DNA of 44,906 nt from SIBU01 sp964430335 (GTDB lineage Bacteria > Patescibacteriota > Minisyncoccia > Phycocordibacterales > SIBU01): assembly GCA_964430335.1 (NCBI GenBank), contig CAYSEN010000007.1, forward strand, positions 1-44,906, given 5' to 3'. The notes under the pieces are model-generated. The model was not told the DNA's origin. It worked only from the letters and a program-made list of their open reading frames with translations, and did no database searches. Below, piece by piece: positions 25,508-31,806 of the stretch. Positions within the stretch are counted from its first letter, which is position 1; the number at the start of each line of letters is the position of its first letter. The position numbers and the translations under genes are program-made.

Positions 25508-26156
25508 AGAGAGATGCGACCGAAAGTAGAAGTTCCAAGTCATGTGCCACTTGCTTTGGGCTCATGAAAATCTTTCTAGAACGAATGTGCTCGGTCGGGT
25601 TCGGCACACACTTTCGAGAGCATGGCACATGAATGAGCACGAAAGGAATTCTGTGGAGCTGGTGGTCAATCAACTGCCGTGCACGAACTTGGAATGCCAG
25701 TTGGTTGCAACAAAACCCTCCCGCGTCGGTCGAGATCATGACAGTCCGATTCAGTTGGCTCCTGTGTTTGCCAAGTAGTCGCGTATGGTTCCATGACGTG
25801 AGAGGGATTCTGATTTCCGCATCGTATTCATGATTTGCGACGACCAGGGTTGGGTTCGTGCGAGGGCAGTATTTCGGGTGGTGAATCCTGTTTCTTGTGA
25901 CAGATTCAAGGCGTAGACCCTCTGCTCCTGAATCCATTCCTAGGGAGATAATCCCGCAGGCGTTGTGCCTCACGGCAATCTCGAGCACATGAGCTCCACG
26001 ATCTGCGTCGTTAATTGTCGCGGGGAAGATCAGAGGTATAAGGTTGAAACCTGGCACACCTCTCGTTTGCAGAATACTGATGGCGTCTGCTGTGTTGTTT
26101 CTTCGGTAGTGACCGAACGGCTTAAAGCCGGTTATGACAAGGTTTCTAGGTGTCAT
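25506..26156 (-). CDS. Pyroglutamyl-peptidase I (C15)-like protein
   Basis: A 216-residue cytosolic enzyme family that removes N-terminal pyroglutamate. Visible blocks are VITGFKPFG (about 7-15), SLGMDSGAEGLRLESVTRN with candidate catalytic Glu 84, DAGGFCCN with candidate nucleophile Cys 150 (common form DAGTYLCN), and FVLIHVP with His 176. All three catalytic positions are therefore present, but the usual GGxxxNPS after PFG is changed to HYRRNN and the Gly-rich Q-A-G-G-R block is altered, so specificity may differ. Base composition is richer in G+C than the pilus genes to the left. It is monocistronic, with its own promoter and terminator. Confidence 0.78.
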   Translation of the reverse strand: MTPRNLVITGFKPFGHYRRNNTADAISILQTRGVPGFNLIPLIFPATINDADRGAHVLEIAVRHNACGIISLGMDSGAEGLRLESVTRNRIHHPKYCPRTNPTLVVANHEYDAEIRIPLTSWNHTRLLGKHRSQLNRTVMISTDAGGFCCNQLAFQVRARQLIDHQLHRIPFVLIHVPCSRKCVPNPTEHIRSRKIFMSPKQVAHDLELLLSVASL

Positions 26157-26176
26157 GCAATGTGATTTCTCAACTT

Positions 26177-26204
26177 ACTTTAGCTAACTTGAAAATAAAT
26201 GCAA
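26177..26204 (-). promoter_or_regulatory. Promoter of the pyroglutamyl-peptidase-like unit
   Basis: On the minus strand TTGCAT (26199-26204), 16-base spacer, TAAAGT (26177-26182). The leader before the ATG at 26156 is about 14 bases without a Shine-Dalgarno. It adjoins the terminator of the next unit. Confidence 0.55.
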
Positions 26205-26233
26205 ATAAAAACACCATCTCATTGAGACGGTGT
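26205..26233 (-). terminator. Terminator of the TraB-like lipoprotein unit
   Basis: A 10-position stem (ACACC-A-TCTC with GAGA-C-GGTGT, one mismatch) with a 3-base loop and an A-run on the left that becomes the U-run of the leftward transcript. It begins 7 bases after the stop codon. Confidence 0.88.
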
Positions 26234-26240
26234 AGAAGGT

Positions 26241-27233
26241 TCAACGCAGGACACTGTTTACCAGAAGTTCCGAGATGAGATCGGAGTCGGTATCCTCTGG
26301 TTGAGGTATTCGTAAGGTACCGCGGACTCCATTGTTGCTAAGTACTCTTACCATGTGTGGGGCGTGATGAACCCCAAAGACAATTACCTCTTTACCATTT
26401 GCCGGTGAAGATGCGATTTGGGTAAGGACGTACAAATCTCTCCCTAAACCCAGATTTCGCATTATCATTGATCTGACGCCCATGTCCATTCCTTTCGGAC
26501 AGAGGTTTTGATAAATCCCTCCGTATCCTATGACCCTTTGAACGACCGATTTTAACGGTCTATAGTCACCACCTAATACCGACGTGCCATTGGTCTTGAA
26601 GAGTGTCTGATAACCCGCCCAAAAGTGTGCGTTTCTTGCCTGTGACTGGCTAACATACTTTTGTTCTCGCCAAAGGAATCTCTCAGGAAGGTCTGTCGCT
26701 AGCATCTCATCCCTGATTTCTTCCCAGCAATTGTCCTTCGTGACTGTTTTTCCTCCAGAGTATTCTTCGGACCACATTTTCTGGTACTTGCCGTCAACGA
26801 CATCGGCTATTGAACACTGTATCGTGGCGACACGATGAGCTTCTGCGGTGCTGATGCCGTCTGATATGTGTATCATGCCGATAACATCAATTTCACGCCC
26901 TCCCAGATTTCTAAGCGTGGCCCGGATCTGGTCGGCAGACAAGGAAGCTCGCCTGTACTTTTCTATCAGGTCAAGCATTACACTGTCGTGCGGAACCAGT
27001 TCTACGATCAGTGAAAGGCTGTTTTCAACCTTTGCGAGTGTTGTGGTAACGACATCCACGTCGTTCGATGCGGGGAACTTGATGGTCGTCCAAGTTACCG
27101 GCTGTGTTTTGACTAAAGCTTGGAAGTACTCAAGCTCGCTTACTGCGCGCTTGGTTGAGGTTGATTCGTTCTTACTACAACCGGTGAGCATGAGCAGACC
27201 GGTGAGCACGAGTGCAAAAATGGTGAAATTCAT
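26241..27233 (-). CDS. Lipoprotein, candidate TraB/Tiki-superfamily protein
   Basis: A 330-residue protein with a lipoprotein signal: hydrophobic residues 3-17 then LTGC, with Cys 19 the predicted lipidated residue. The body shows two G-x-x-H motifs, GMIH (119-122, in DVIGMIHISDG) and GVHH (288-291, in VIVFGVHHAPH), with an acidic pair in WSEEYSGG (about 155-162) and an R-S-M-I-M-R stretch before the second motif. That order is the hallmark of TraB/Tiki/ChaN-EreA relatives, some of which are metal-dependent proteases. I assign it by motif order only. The base composition is G+C-richer than flanking genes. It is monocistronic, with a stem-loop leader, promoter and terminator of its own. Confidence 0.6.
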   Translation of the reverse strand: MNFTIFALVLTGLLMLTGCSKNESTSTKRAVSELEYFQALVKTQPVTWTTIKFPASNDVDVVTTTLAKVENSLSLIVELVPHDSVMLDLIEKYRRASLSADQIRATLRNLGGREIDVIGMIHISDGISTAEAHRVATIQCSIADVVDGKYQKMWSEEYSGGKTVTKDNCWEEIRDEMLATDLPERFLWREQKYVSQSQARNAHFWAGYQTLFKTNGTSVLGGDYRPLKSVVQRVIGYGGIYQNLCPKGMDMGVRSMIMRNLGLGRDLYVLTQIASSPANGKEVIVFGVHHAPHMVRVLSNNGVRGTLRIPQPEDTDSDLISELLVNSVLR

Positions 27234-27238
27234 TGTGG

Positions 27239-27259
27239 GGAGCAGGTTTAAACTGCTCC
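27239..27259 (-). other. Leader stem-loop before the lipoprotein start codon
   Basis: GGAGCAG and CTGCTCC form a perfect 7-bp stem around a 7-base loop, ending 5 bases before the ATG at 27233. It lies at the expected 5' end of the transcript. Confidence 0.55.
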
Positions 27260-27261
27260 GT

Positions 27262-27289
27262 ACTCTATAGTATTTTTAGTAATTGTCAA
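27262..27289 (-). promoter_or_regulatory. Promoter of the TraB-like lipoprotein unit
   Basis: On the minus strand a perfect TTGACA (27284-27289), 16-base spacer, TAGAGT (27262-27267). It lies directly downstream of the typA terminator. Confidence 0.7.
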
Positions 27290-27297
27290 GGGTAGGT

Positions 27298-27342
27298 ATA
27301 ATAAAACCGCCGGCGCCATTTGGGCGCCGGCGGTTTTATTAT
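27298..27342 (-). terminator. Terminator after typA
   Basis: A 20-bp stem whose core CCGCCGGCGCC pairs perfectly with GGCGCCGGCGG, flanked by AATAAAA/TTTTATT and closed by a 5-base loop. It is two bases from the typA stop and could also work on the plus strand. Confidence 0.95.
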
Positions 27343-27344
27343 TT

Positions 27345-29141
27345 CTATTTCTCCGCCTGTTTTTCCAGTTTGTTTCTGTCAGACTTTTTCAAACCTTTCT
27401 TTCGGAGTCGGACAGACTTTGGTGTGATTTCTAGATACTCATCTTCTTGCATAATTTCAAGACCGCGTTCAATACTAAGTCGAAGTGGTGGAATAATTAA
27501 AATGGCATCATCATTTCCGGCGTTTCGGACGTTCGTCATCTGTTTGTTTTTGGTTGGGTTGACGTCCATGTCATCACCCTTGGTGACATCTCCAATGATC
27601 ATTCCTTCATAAACAGGAGTTCCTGGGTCGATGTAAATTGTGCCTCGCTCCTGCAAATTCCAAATAGAGTAGGCGAGCGCTGTTCCTGTTTCCATTGAAA
27701 TCATTGATCCGAAGGTGTGTTTTTCGATGACACCGGCGTGTGGTTTAAATCCGACAAATCGTGATGACAAAATTCCTTCACCTTTAGTGTCGATGACGAA
27801 TTCTCCTCTGTATCCCAAAAGTCCTCTTGTTGGAATTTCAAAAGTAAGTCGAGCGACATTTTCATGTTCCTTGTGATCCATGAGAACTCCACGTCGTCTG
27901 GTCAATTTTTGAATTACAGAGCTTGCGTGTTCGCTCTTAACGTCAACTATTGCTTCTTCGTAAGGTTCAGATTTTACCCCGTCGATTTCCTTGATAATAA
28001 CTTGAGGTTGAGAAACTTGAAGTTCAAATCCTTCTCGTCTCATGTTCTCAAGTAGGATAGAAATGTGAAGTTCACCTCTTCCGTAAACTCTGTATCTGTC
28101 GCCTGAGCCGAATTCAATTTTAAGTCCAACGTTAATCTCGAGTTCTTTCTCAAGTCTTTCTCGAATTTGTCTTGTGGTGACAAATTTTCCTTCTCGTCCG
28201 GCAAAAGGGGAATCGTTAACTAAGAAATCTAGAGAAATAGTCGGTTCATCGATTGCGATAGCTGGAAGCGGAGTGACATCAGGAGAATTGGTCACAGTAT
28301 CTCCAATGTAGATAGTAGGAAGGCCGGCAATCATGACAATGTCACCTGCTAGTGCTTCGGCTGTTTCTTTTCGACTTGTACCTTCAAATGAAAATAGTTT
28401 TGTAATTCTTCCGGTGACGGTTTCTGATCCATCTGGTTTCTTTACAATCACATTGTCGCCCTGTTTTATTTTACCTTCGTAAATTCTTCCAACGGCAAGT
28501 CTACCCAAGAAGTTATCGTAGGCTAGGTTGAAAGGTTGCATTTTAAGAGGAGCGTTGTTGTCTTTGTTTGCTGCTGGAACTTCAGCCAAAATAGTATCAA
28601 GAAGAGGGGTAAGATCTTTAGAATCGTCGGTCAAATTCTTTTTGGCAATTCCTTGTCGGCCGATTGCGTAGATTACAGTAAAGTCGATCTGCTTTTCGGT
28701 TGCTCCAAGTTCAAGGAAGAGTTCTAGAATTTCATCGTGAACTTCATTGATGCGAGCGGCAGGCTTGTCGATTTTGTTGATGATTACTATCGGTTTAAGT
28801 CCAAGTTCTAGGGATTTTTTAAGCACGAATCGAGTCTGAGGCATAGGACCTTCTTGAGCGTCGACTAGCAGAAGCACTGTGTCGATTGATCTTAGGACGC
28901 GTTCAACTTCAGAACCGAAGTCGGCGTGACCTGGGGTGTCGACGATGTTGATTTTTGTACCTTTGTAATTTAGAGAAGCATTTTTAGCATAAATGGTAAT
29001 ACCACGTTCTTGTTCAAGAGCGTTTGAGTCCATGCTCACTGTGGCGTCTTTGACCATGCCTGTCTGGCGCATCAAAGCGTCGGTAAGGGTGGTCTTTCCG
29101 TGGTCGACGTGGGCTATGATTGCTATGTTTCGTATTTCCAT
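27345..29141 (-). CDS. typA: Ribosome-associated GTPase TypA/BipA
   Basis: About 598 residues from the ATG at 29141, giving the usual N-terminus MEIRNIAIIAHVDHGKTTL. An in-frame ATG at 29171 lies in the loop of a hairpin and would add 10 basic residues. G1 is AHVDHGKTT, G2 has ERGITIYAK, G3 is DTPGHADFG, G4 is NKIDKPAA, followed by translation-factor domains and the TypA-specific C-terminus (RGLLGYRGEFVIDTKGEG, then RKKGLKKSDR). TypA/BipA acts on the ribosome in subunit assembly and stress or cold adaptation. It is a single-gene unit with a strong terminator and an unusual hairpin-rich upstream region. Confidence 0.96.
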   Translation of the reverse strand: MEIRNIAIIAHVDHGKTTLTDALMRQTGMVKDATVSMDSNALEQERGITIYAKNASLNYKGTKINIVDTPGHADFGSEVERVLRSIDTVLLLVDAQEGPMPQTRFVLKKSLELGLKPIVIINKIDKPAARINEVHDEILELFLELGATEKQIDFTVIYAIGRQGIAKKNLTDDSKDLTPLLDTILAEVPAANKDNNAPLKMQPFNLAYDNFLGRLAVGRIYEGKIKQGDNVIVKKPDGSETVTGRITKLFSFEGTSRKETAEALAGDIVMIAGLPTIYIGDTVTNSPDVTPLPAIAIDEPTISLDFLVNDSPFAGREGKFVTTRQIRERLEKELEINVGLKIEFGSGDRYRVYGRGELHISILLENMRREGFELQVSQPQVIIKEIDGVKSEPYEEAIVDVKSEHASSVIQKLTRRRGVLMDHKEHENVARLTFEIPTRGLLGYRGEFVIDTKGEGILSSRFVGFKPHAGVIEKHTFGSMISMETGTALAYSIWNLQERGTIYIDPGTPVYEGMIIGDVTKGDDMDVNPTKNKQMTNVRNAGNDDAILIIPPLRLSIERGLEIMQEDEYLEITPKSVRLRKKGLKKSDRNKLEKQAEK

Positions 29142-29149
29142 AATTTTAC

Positions 29150-29186
29150 GGGTTTTAATTTCGAATTTCATTCGAAATTAAAACCC
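29150..29186. other. Perfect 16-bp stem-loop just upstream of typA
   Basis: GGGTTTTAATTTCGAA at 29150-29165 pairs without mismatch with 29171-29186, with a 5-base loop. In the typA transcript it ends 8 bases before the start codon at 29141. It is AT-rich and not followed by a U-run on that strand; in the plus direction it is followed by TTTT. Confidence 0.85.
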
Positions 29187-29218
29187 TTTTATTGCTAATT
29201 TGCTACCAATTTTTATAA

Positions 29219-29243
29219 AAAAAATAAAAGGAGCCATCGGCTC
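29219..29243 (-). terminator. Terminator-like hairpin upstream of typA (possible attenuator)
   Basis: GAGCC and GGCTC (29231-29243) form a 5-bp stem with a 3-base loop. On the minus strand it is followed by a T-rich run (CTTTTATTTTTTTT). It lies only a few bases after a predicted start site and about 90 bases before typA. Confidence 0.6.
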
Positions 29244-29254
29244 AAGTGGACATA

Positions 29255-29283
29255 AGTAAAGCAAGAAAACCGCCATTTGTCAA
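29255..29283 (-). promoter_or_regulatory. Promoter facing the attenuator-like hairpin and typA
   Basis: On the minus strand TTGACA (29278-29283), 17-base spacer, TTTACT (29255-29260). The predicted start is near 29248, immediately before the hairpin at 29231-29243. It may be the typA promoter or the remnant of a one-gene unit. Confidence 0.55.
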
Positions 29284-29285
29284 AG

Positions 29286-29318
29286 AAAAAAGCCACTTAC
29301 ATGATATGTGAGTGGCTT
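29286..29318 (-). terminator. Terminator of the 64-residue membrane protein unit
   Basis: AAGCCACT pairs with AGTGGCTT (29290-29297 with 29311-29318), extended by a five-pair inner stem and a 3-base loop. The A-run on the left gives the U-run of the leftward transcript. Confidence 0.9.
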
Positions 29319-29329
29319 GAGTGAAGGCA

Positions 29330-29524
29330 TCACCTCGCTGGGAAATACGAAGTGGTTAATCGCACGACCGATAGAAAAAACAGGAAGGTAAATGCGATCC
29401 CAATCAACCCTGTTGTTCGTTCCGAATTCGGACCGGGCCTTATTGGGTTATTGCCTGTCTGACAAAGGAGTATGAATCCTAAATAACAGGCCAATATGAT
29501 CCAGCAAATCATATCAAATATCAT
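29330..29524 (-). CDS. 64-residue two-span membrane protein
   Basis: A small protein with hydrophobic helices at about 5-20 and 40-56 separated by a polar loop with the PGPN, SERTT stretch. No family is recognised. It lies between its own consensus promoter (29635-29663) and terminator, with a leader of about 100 bases lacking a Shine-Dalgarno. The ATG at 29524 is the first in frame and an internal ATG lies four codons later. The expression signals make it likely to be a real gene despite its size. Confidence 0.6.
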   Translation of the reverse strand: MIFDMICWIILACYLGFILLCQTGNNPIRPGPNSERTTGLIGIAFTFLFFLSVVRLTTSYFPAR

Positions 29525-29634
29525 AAAAAGTAGAATTTGTGTTTGTTGCGGTTGTGGCTGGAGGTAGTAGAGTGAGCGTTGAGTTGTAAAGTTTTTTGGT
29601 CCAATGACCTAAAATTAACAACTCTCTTTTTTGC

Positions 29635-29663
29635 ATATTAAAACATAATCGACTTATTGTCAA
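29635..29663 (-). promoter_or_regulatory. Consensus promoter of the 64-residue membrane protein unit
   Basis: On the minus strand a perfect TTGACA (29658-29663), 17-base spacer, TAATAT (29635-29640). This is one of the best sigma-70-type promoters in the window. The predicted leader is about 105 bases. Confidence 0.8.
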
Positions 29664-29678
29664 TTAAATTTATTCTAT

Positions 29679-29704
29679 AAAAAGAGGGAACTGGGGGCTC
29701 CCTC
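29679..29704 (-). terminator. Terminator overlapping the stop of the small frameshifted ORF
   Basis: On the minus strand GAGGGA and TCCCTC form a 6-bp stem followed by TTTTT. The TGA stop (29703-29705) overlaps the base of the stem. Confidence 0.8.
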
Positions 29705-29910
29705 AACCGCTATTTTGTCCAACAGCGATTTGATACTCACTTATTTTCACCCTTATGGGGTGTTCGTGATCATTACCAGTTAGCACTTCAATCGTCTGGG
29801 TTTCGGGAATGTATCTCATCACTTCTACCTCTTGCTTACTGGTAATGTGCACCACTTTGTCACCCTTTTTTAGGCCAAAGGCCTCTTTTAGTTTTATGTT
29901 GCACCTCCAT
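29703..29910 (-). CDS. Small ORF with an apparent one-base frameshift or an ATA start
   Basis: Two readings exist. From ATG at 29910 (after an extended -10 that would give a leaderless mRNA) a frame runs 16 codons to a TGA just beyond a run of six A. One base removed from that run would join it to a second frame that continues to 29703. Alternatively the second frame starts at ATA (29897), 5 bases after GGAGGT, and gives 64 residues: IKLKEAFGLKKGDKVV, then hydrophilic sequence with RYIPETQTIEV and HPIRVKISEYQ. The composition looks like a genuine small soluble or nucleic-acid-binding protein. Its stop lies in a terminator. It could be a pseudogene, a frameshift site or a base error. Confidence 0.5.
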
Positions 29911-29914
29911 GTTT

Positions 29915-29923
29915 ATCTTACCA
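29915..29923 (-). promoter_or_regulatory. Extended -10 for the small ORF
   Basis: On the minus strand TG-G-TAAGAT, ending 4 bases before the ATG at 29910. A weak TTATTG is found 17 bases upstream of the hexamer. Confidence 0.4.
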
Positions 29924-29941
29924 TATTTAAAATTAGGCAAT

Positions 29942-29971
29942 AAAAAACCACCGAATTAACTCTTCAGTGGT
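29942..29971 (-). terminator. Terminator containing the stop codon of the 2H-like gene
   Basis: ACCAC-C-GAA pairs with TTC-A-GTGGT (29947-29955 with 29963-29971, one mismatch). An A-run precedes it on the left. The TAA stop at 29956-29958 is inside the loop. Confidence 0.82.
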
Positions 29972-30654
29972 CTGGGAACGGACGTTGGGCCTTCCGCTAG
30001 AAATTGATAGGTCTGGGCAAGGACAACACCCCCGATCCGCGCCACGACAGGGTTTTTTCTCAATTTCCTGTCTATGTCATTAACCTTCTCCTGAATGGCG
30101 ATTATGGTGGAAAGTTTGGCATCTGAAGCCTCGGGATCGGTTATTCTTAATGCTGTGCAGTGAAGGATGTCGAGGCGAAGTGGCTCAAACCCGCTTTCTG
30201 TGAATACCGTCTTTGCCAAGGTGCGCGCGTTGGCAAAAATCGGAGGTATTTGGTCTGAAGCCAGAAGTATCGTGCCACGACCATCGTGGATCACGTGGTT
30301 GAAGTGTATCTCGACACCCCCAAGACAACCCTTTAGGGCATTTCGTAGGGCGTTAAATGTGAGCGGAAATCGATTCGGTCGGATGACTTCTTCAAGCCCG
30401 CCCTCTACGATCGTGGTGTGAAGGGGAAAATCCCTGTCGCCAACTAGGCACATAAGGCGCGTCTCCTCCGTGTAACCGGATGCCATTGCCCAGATGCGTT
30501 GATTTGACTCTGGTGTGAATGTAACCGCCAAGGTTACTCTGTTTTCCCACTCCCGCTTAAATCCTGGGTGGGGTGCAACCGCTCTTTGCTTGAAGAGGAG
30601 GTTTGTCGCTCGCCTTATTGAGGCATAGCGAGCGCGGAGTTTTTGAGTCGTCAT
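29956..30654 (-). CDS. Candidate 2H-phosphoesterase-superfamily protein
   Basis: A 232-residue soluble protein. Two H-x-T motifs, HTTIVEG (His 79) and HCTALRI (His 165), are each preceded by hydrophobic strands and lie 86 residues apart, the spacing and pattern of the LigT/2'-5' RNA ligase/cyclic phosphodiesterase (2H) superfamily. The basic N-terminus (QKLRARYASIRRA) would suit RNA binding. The assignment rests on these motifs alone. The base composition is G+C-rich relative to the neighbouring sigma factor gene. It is monocistronic with promoter TTGACT-17-TACTCT. The start ATG has no Shine-Dalgarno. Confidence 0.55.
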   Translation of the reverse strand: MTTQKLRARYASIRRATNLLFKQRAVAPHPGFKREWENRVTLAVTFTPESNQRIWAMASGYTEETRLMCLVGDRDFPLHTTIVEGGLEEVIRPNRFPLTFNALRNALKGCLGGVEIHFNHVIHDGRGTILLASDQIPPIFANARTLAKTVFTESGFEPLRLDILHCTALRITDPEASDAKLSTIIAIQEKVNDIDRKLRKNPVVARIGGVVLAQTYQFLAEGPTSVPRPLKS

Positions 30655-30679
30655 TTTGTGGTACCATTTTGCTCGTCAC

Positions 30680-30708
30680 AGAGTAATACATATATTTGAT
30701 TTAGTCAA
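30680..30708 (-). promoter_or_regulatory. Promoter of the 2H-like unit
   Basis: On the minus strand TTGACT (30703-30708), 17-base spacer, TACTCT (30680-30685). The expected start near 30673 leaves a leader of about 19 bases. Confidence 0.72.
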
Positions 30709-30745
30709 TATTTGTTATTATGTAACACTTCACGCAAAAGTTCTG

Positions 30746-30774
30746 TTGTATAAAATGCACAAGGTCGATATAAT
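30746..30774 (+). promoter_or_regulatory. Promoter of the sigma factor gene
   Basis: TTGTAT (30746-30751), 17-base spacer, perfect TATAAT (30769-30774). The leader of about 53 bases contains the hairpin at 30790-30818. Confidence 0.7.
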
Positions 30775-30789
30775 CAAACAAATATCTAA

Positions 30790-30818
30790 AGCAGAGCTCT
30801 TTATGAGGGGGCTCTGCT
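30790..30818 (+). other. Leader stem-loop before the sigma factor gene
   Basis: AGCAGAGC pairs perfectly with GCTCTGCT around a 13-base loop, ending 15 bases before the ATG at 30834. No T-run follows, so a role in mRNA stability or autoregulation is more likely than termination. Confidence 0.6.
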
Positions 30819-30833
30819 CTGGATTTCTATAAA

Positions 30834-31448
30834 ATGGGTTTACTCGACAACACAACTCAAAATTTAAGTTTTAAGGATAAAAGTGACGAAGAAATTTTGG
30901 CTTTGTCAGTCAATAATCCTGATTTGTTTAGCATTCTTGTTGAGCGTTACGAGGACGCTTTTATTAGAAAGGCGAATCAGATCGTGAGAAATAATCCGGA
31001 CGCTGTCTATGACATTGTACAGGACGCTTTTGTGAAAATTTATTTAAATGCCGGTAAATTTAAGGTTCAAGACGGTGCTACTTTTAAATCTTGGGGTTAT
31101 AAAATTTTAATCAATACTTGTTTTACAAAATATCAGAAATTAAAGAGTGAAGCGGTCTTTTTGCAGGACTTAGACCCTGAAATAGCCGAGCTTATACCTT
31201 CAAAATACGATGCTAACTCTTTCGAGCAAAAATTAGACACTGATTACGTACTTTCTCTAATATCGCGATTACCTGTAATTTTAGGCCGAGTTCTTAAGTT
31301 ATATTCTGTAGATGGAAAATCCCAGAAAGATATAGCTAAAATCGAGGGAATTTCACTAGGTGCGGTTCGAGCTAGGATCCATCGTGCTAAAAATGAAATT
31401 AAAAAAATTAGCCGAGCCTCGCCAGAGGAAGGAGGCATCAATTACTAA
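30834..31448 (+). CDS. ECF-like RNA polymerase sigma-70 family factor
   Basis: A 204-residue protein. Region 2 (about 30-100) has LVERYEDAFIRKANQIV and DIVQDAFVKIYLNAGKF, the -10 recognition segment; region 4 (about 140-195) has a helix-turn-helix in DGKSQKDIAKIEGISLGAVRARIHRAKNEI. No region 1.1 or 3 is present. It directs RNA polymerase to alternative promoters, typically for envelope stress. A small two-span membrane gene follows 18 bases later and would be the natural place for an anti-sigma factor. The start ATG follows a hairpin leader. Confidence 0.92.
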   Translation: MGLLDNTTQNLSFKDKSDEEILALSVNNPDLFSILVERYEDAFIRKANQIVRNNPDAVYDIVQDAFVKIYLNAGKFKVQDGATFKSWGYKILINTCFTKYQKLKSEAVFLQDLDPEIAELIPSKYDANSFEQKLDTDYVLSLISRLPVILGRVLKLYSVDGKSQKDIAKIEGISLGAVRARIHRAKNEIKKISRASPEEGGINY

Positions 31449-31466
31449 TTTTAATTAAATTAAATT

Positions 31467-31805
31467 ATGAATATTCAAGATAAAAATTTAAAAAGTGATG
31501 TTATGAAACGGGTGTTGTTTATTTACGGGGTGAAAAGACTTCCAAGTGTTTTCTTGCCTAAATTTGCTATTTTGGCTTCTATCTTTGCTTTGACTGGTTT
31601 TTCCGTTTCGTTGCCGAATGTAATAAAAAATATGCCTAGTCTTTTTGAAACTCAGAAATTTGTGGAATTTATGATGTCTGCCTTTTTAAACACTAGATTT
31701 GTGGTTCAGGCATTCACTCTTGTTTCCTTGGTAGTTCTATTTTATATGGCGAGAGATTTGGTTAAAACTTTAAGAGGAAACTTTAGACCTGCTGTGATTG
31801 CCTAA
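31467..31805 (+). CDS. Small two-span membrane protein downstream of the sigma factor
   Basis: A 112-residue protein with a cytosolic basic N-terminus (about 1-28), a hydrophobic helix (about 30-50), an outside segment and a second helix (about 78-97), ending in a basic tail. It lacks the His-x3-Cys-x2-Cys zinc motif of classical anti-sigma domains. A role in holding or sensing for the sigma factor is suggested by co-transcription only. No family is recognised. Confidence 0.65.
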   Translation: MNIQDKNLKSDVMKRVLFIYGVKRLPSVFLPKFAILASIFALTGFSVSLPNVIKNMPSLFETQKFVEFMMSAFLNTRFVVQAFTLVSLVVLFYMARDLVKTLRGNFRPAVIA

Positions 31806-31806
31806 T

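Noticed and set aside
25542..26165. Plus-strand frames opposite the pyroglutamyl-peptidase-like gene
   Set aside because: Three overlapping frames without recognisable features, while the minus strand has intact catalytic motifs.
26848..27270. Open frame on the plus strand opposite the TraB-like lipoprotein
   Set aside because: It is the antisense frame of a longer, signal-peptide-bearing gene with promoter and terminator; its sequence has no domain or initiation context.
27701..29181. Alternative frames within typA
   Set aside because: TypA motifs are complete over the full length, so these frames are shadows.
25482..30708. Integron-type gene cassette array
   Set aside because: I found no integrase gene, no attI and no attC-type imperfect inverted repeats between the units. 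The hairpins there are explained as terminators, so only a looser moron-like description is kept.
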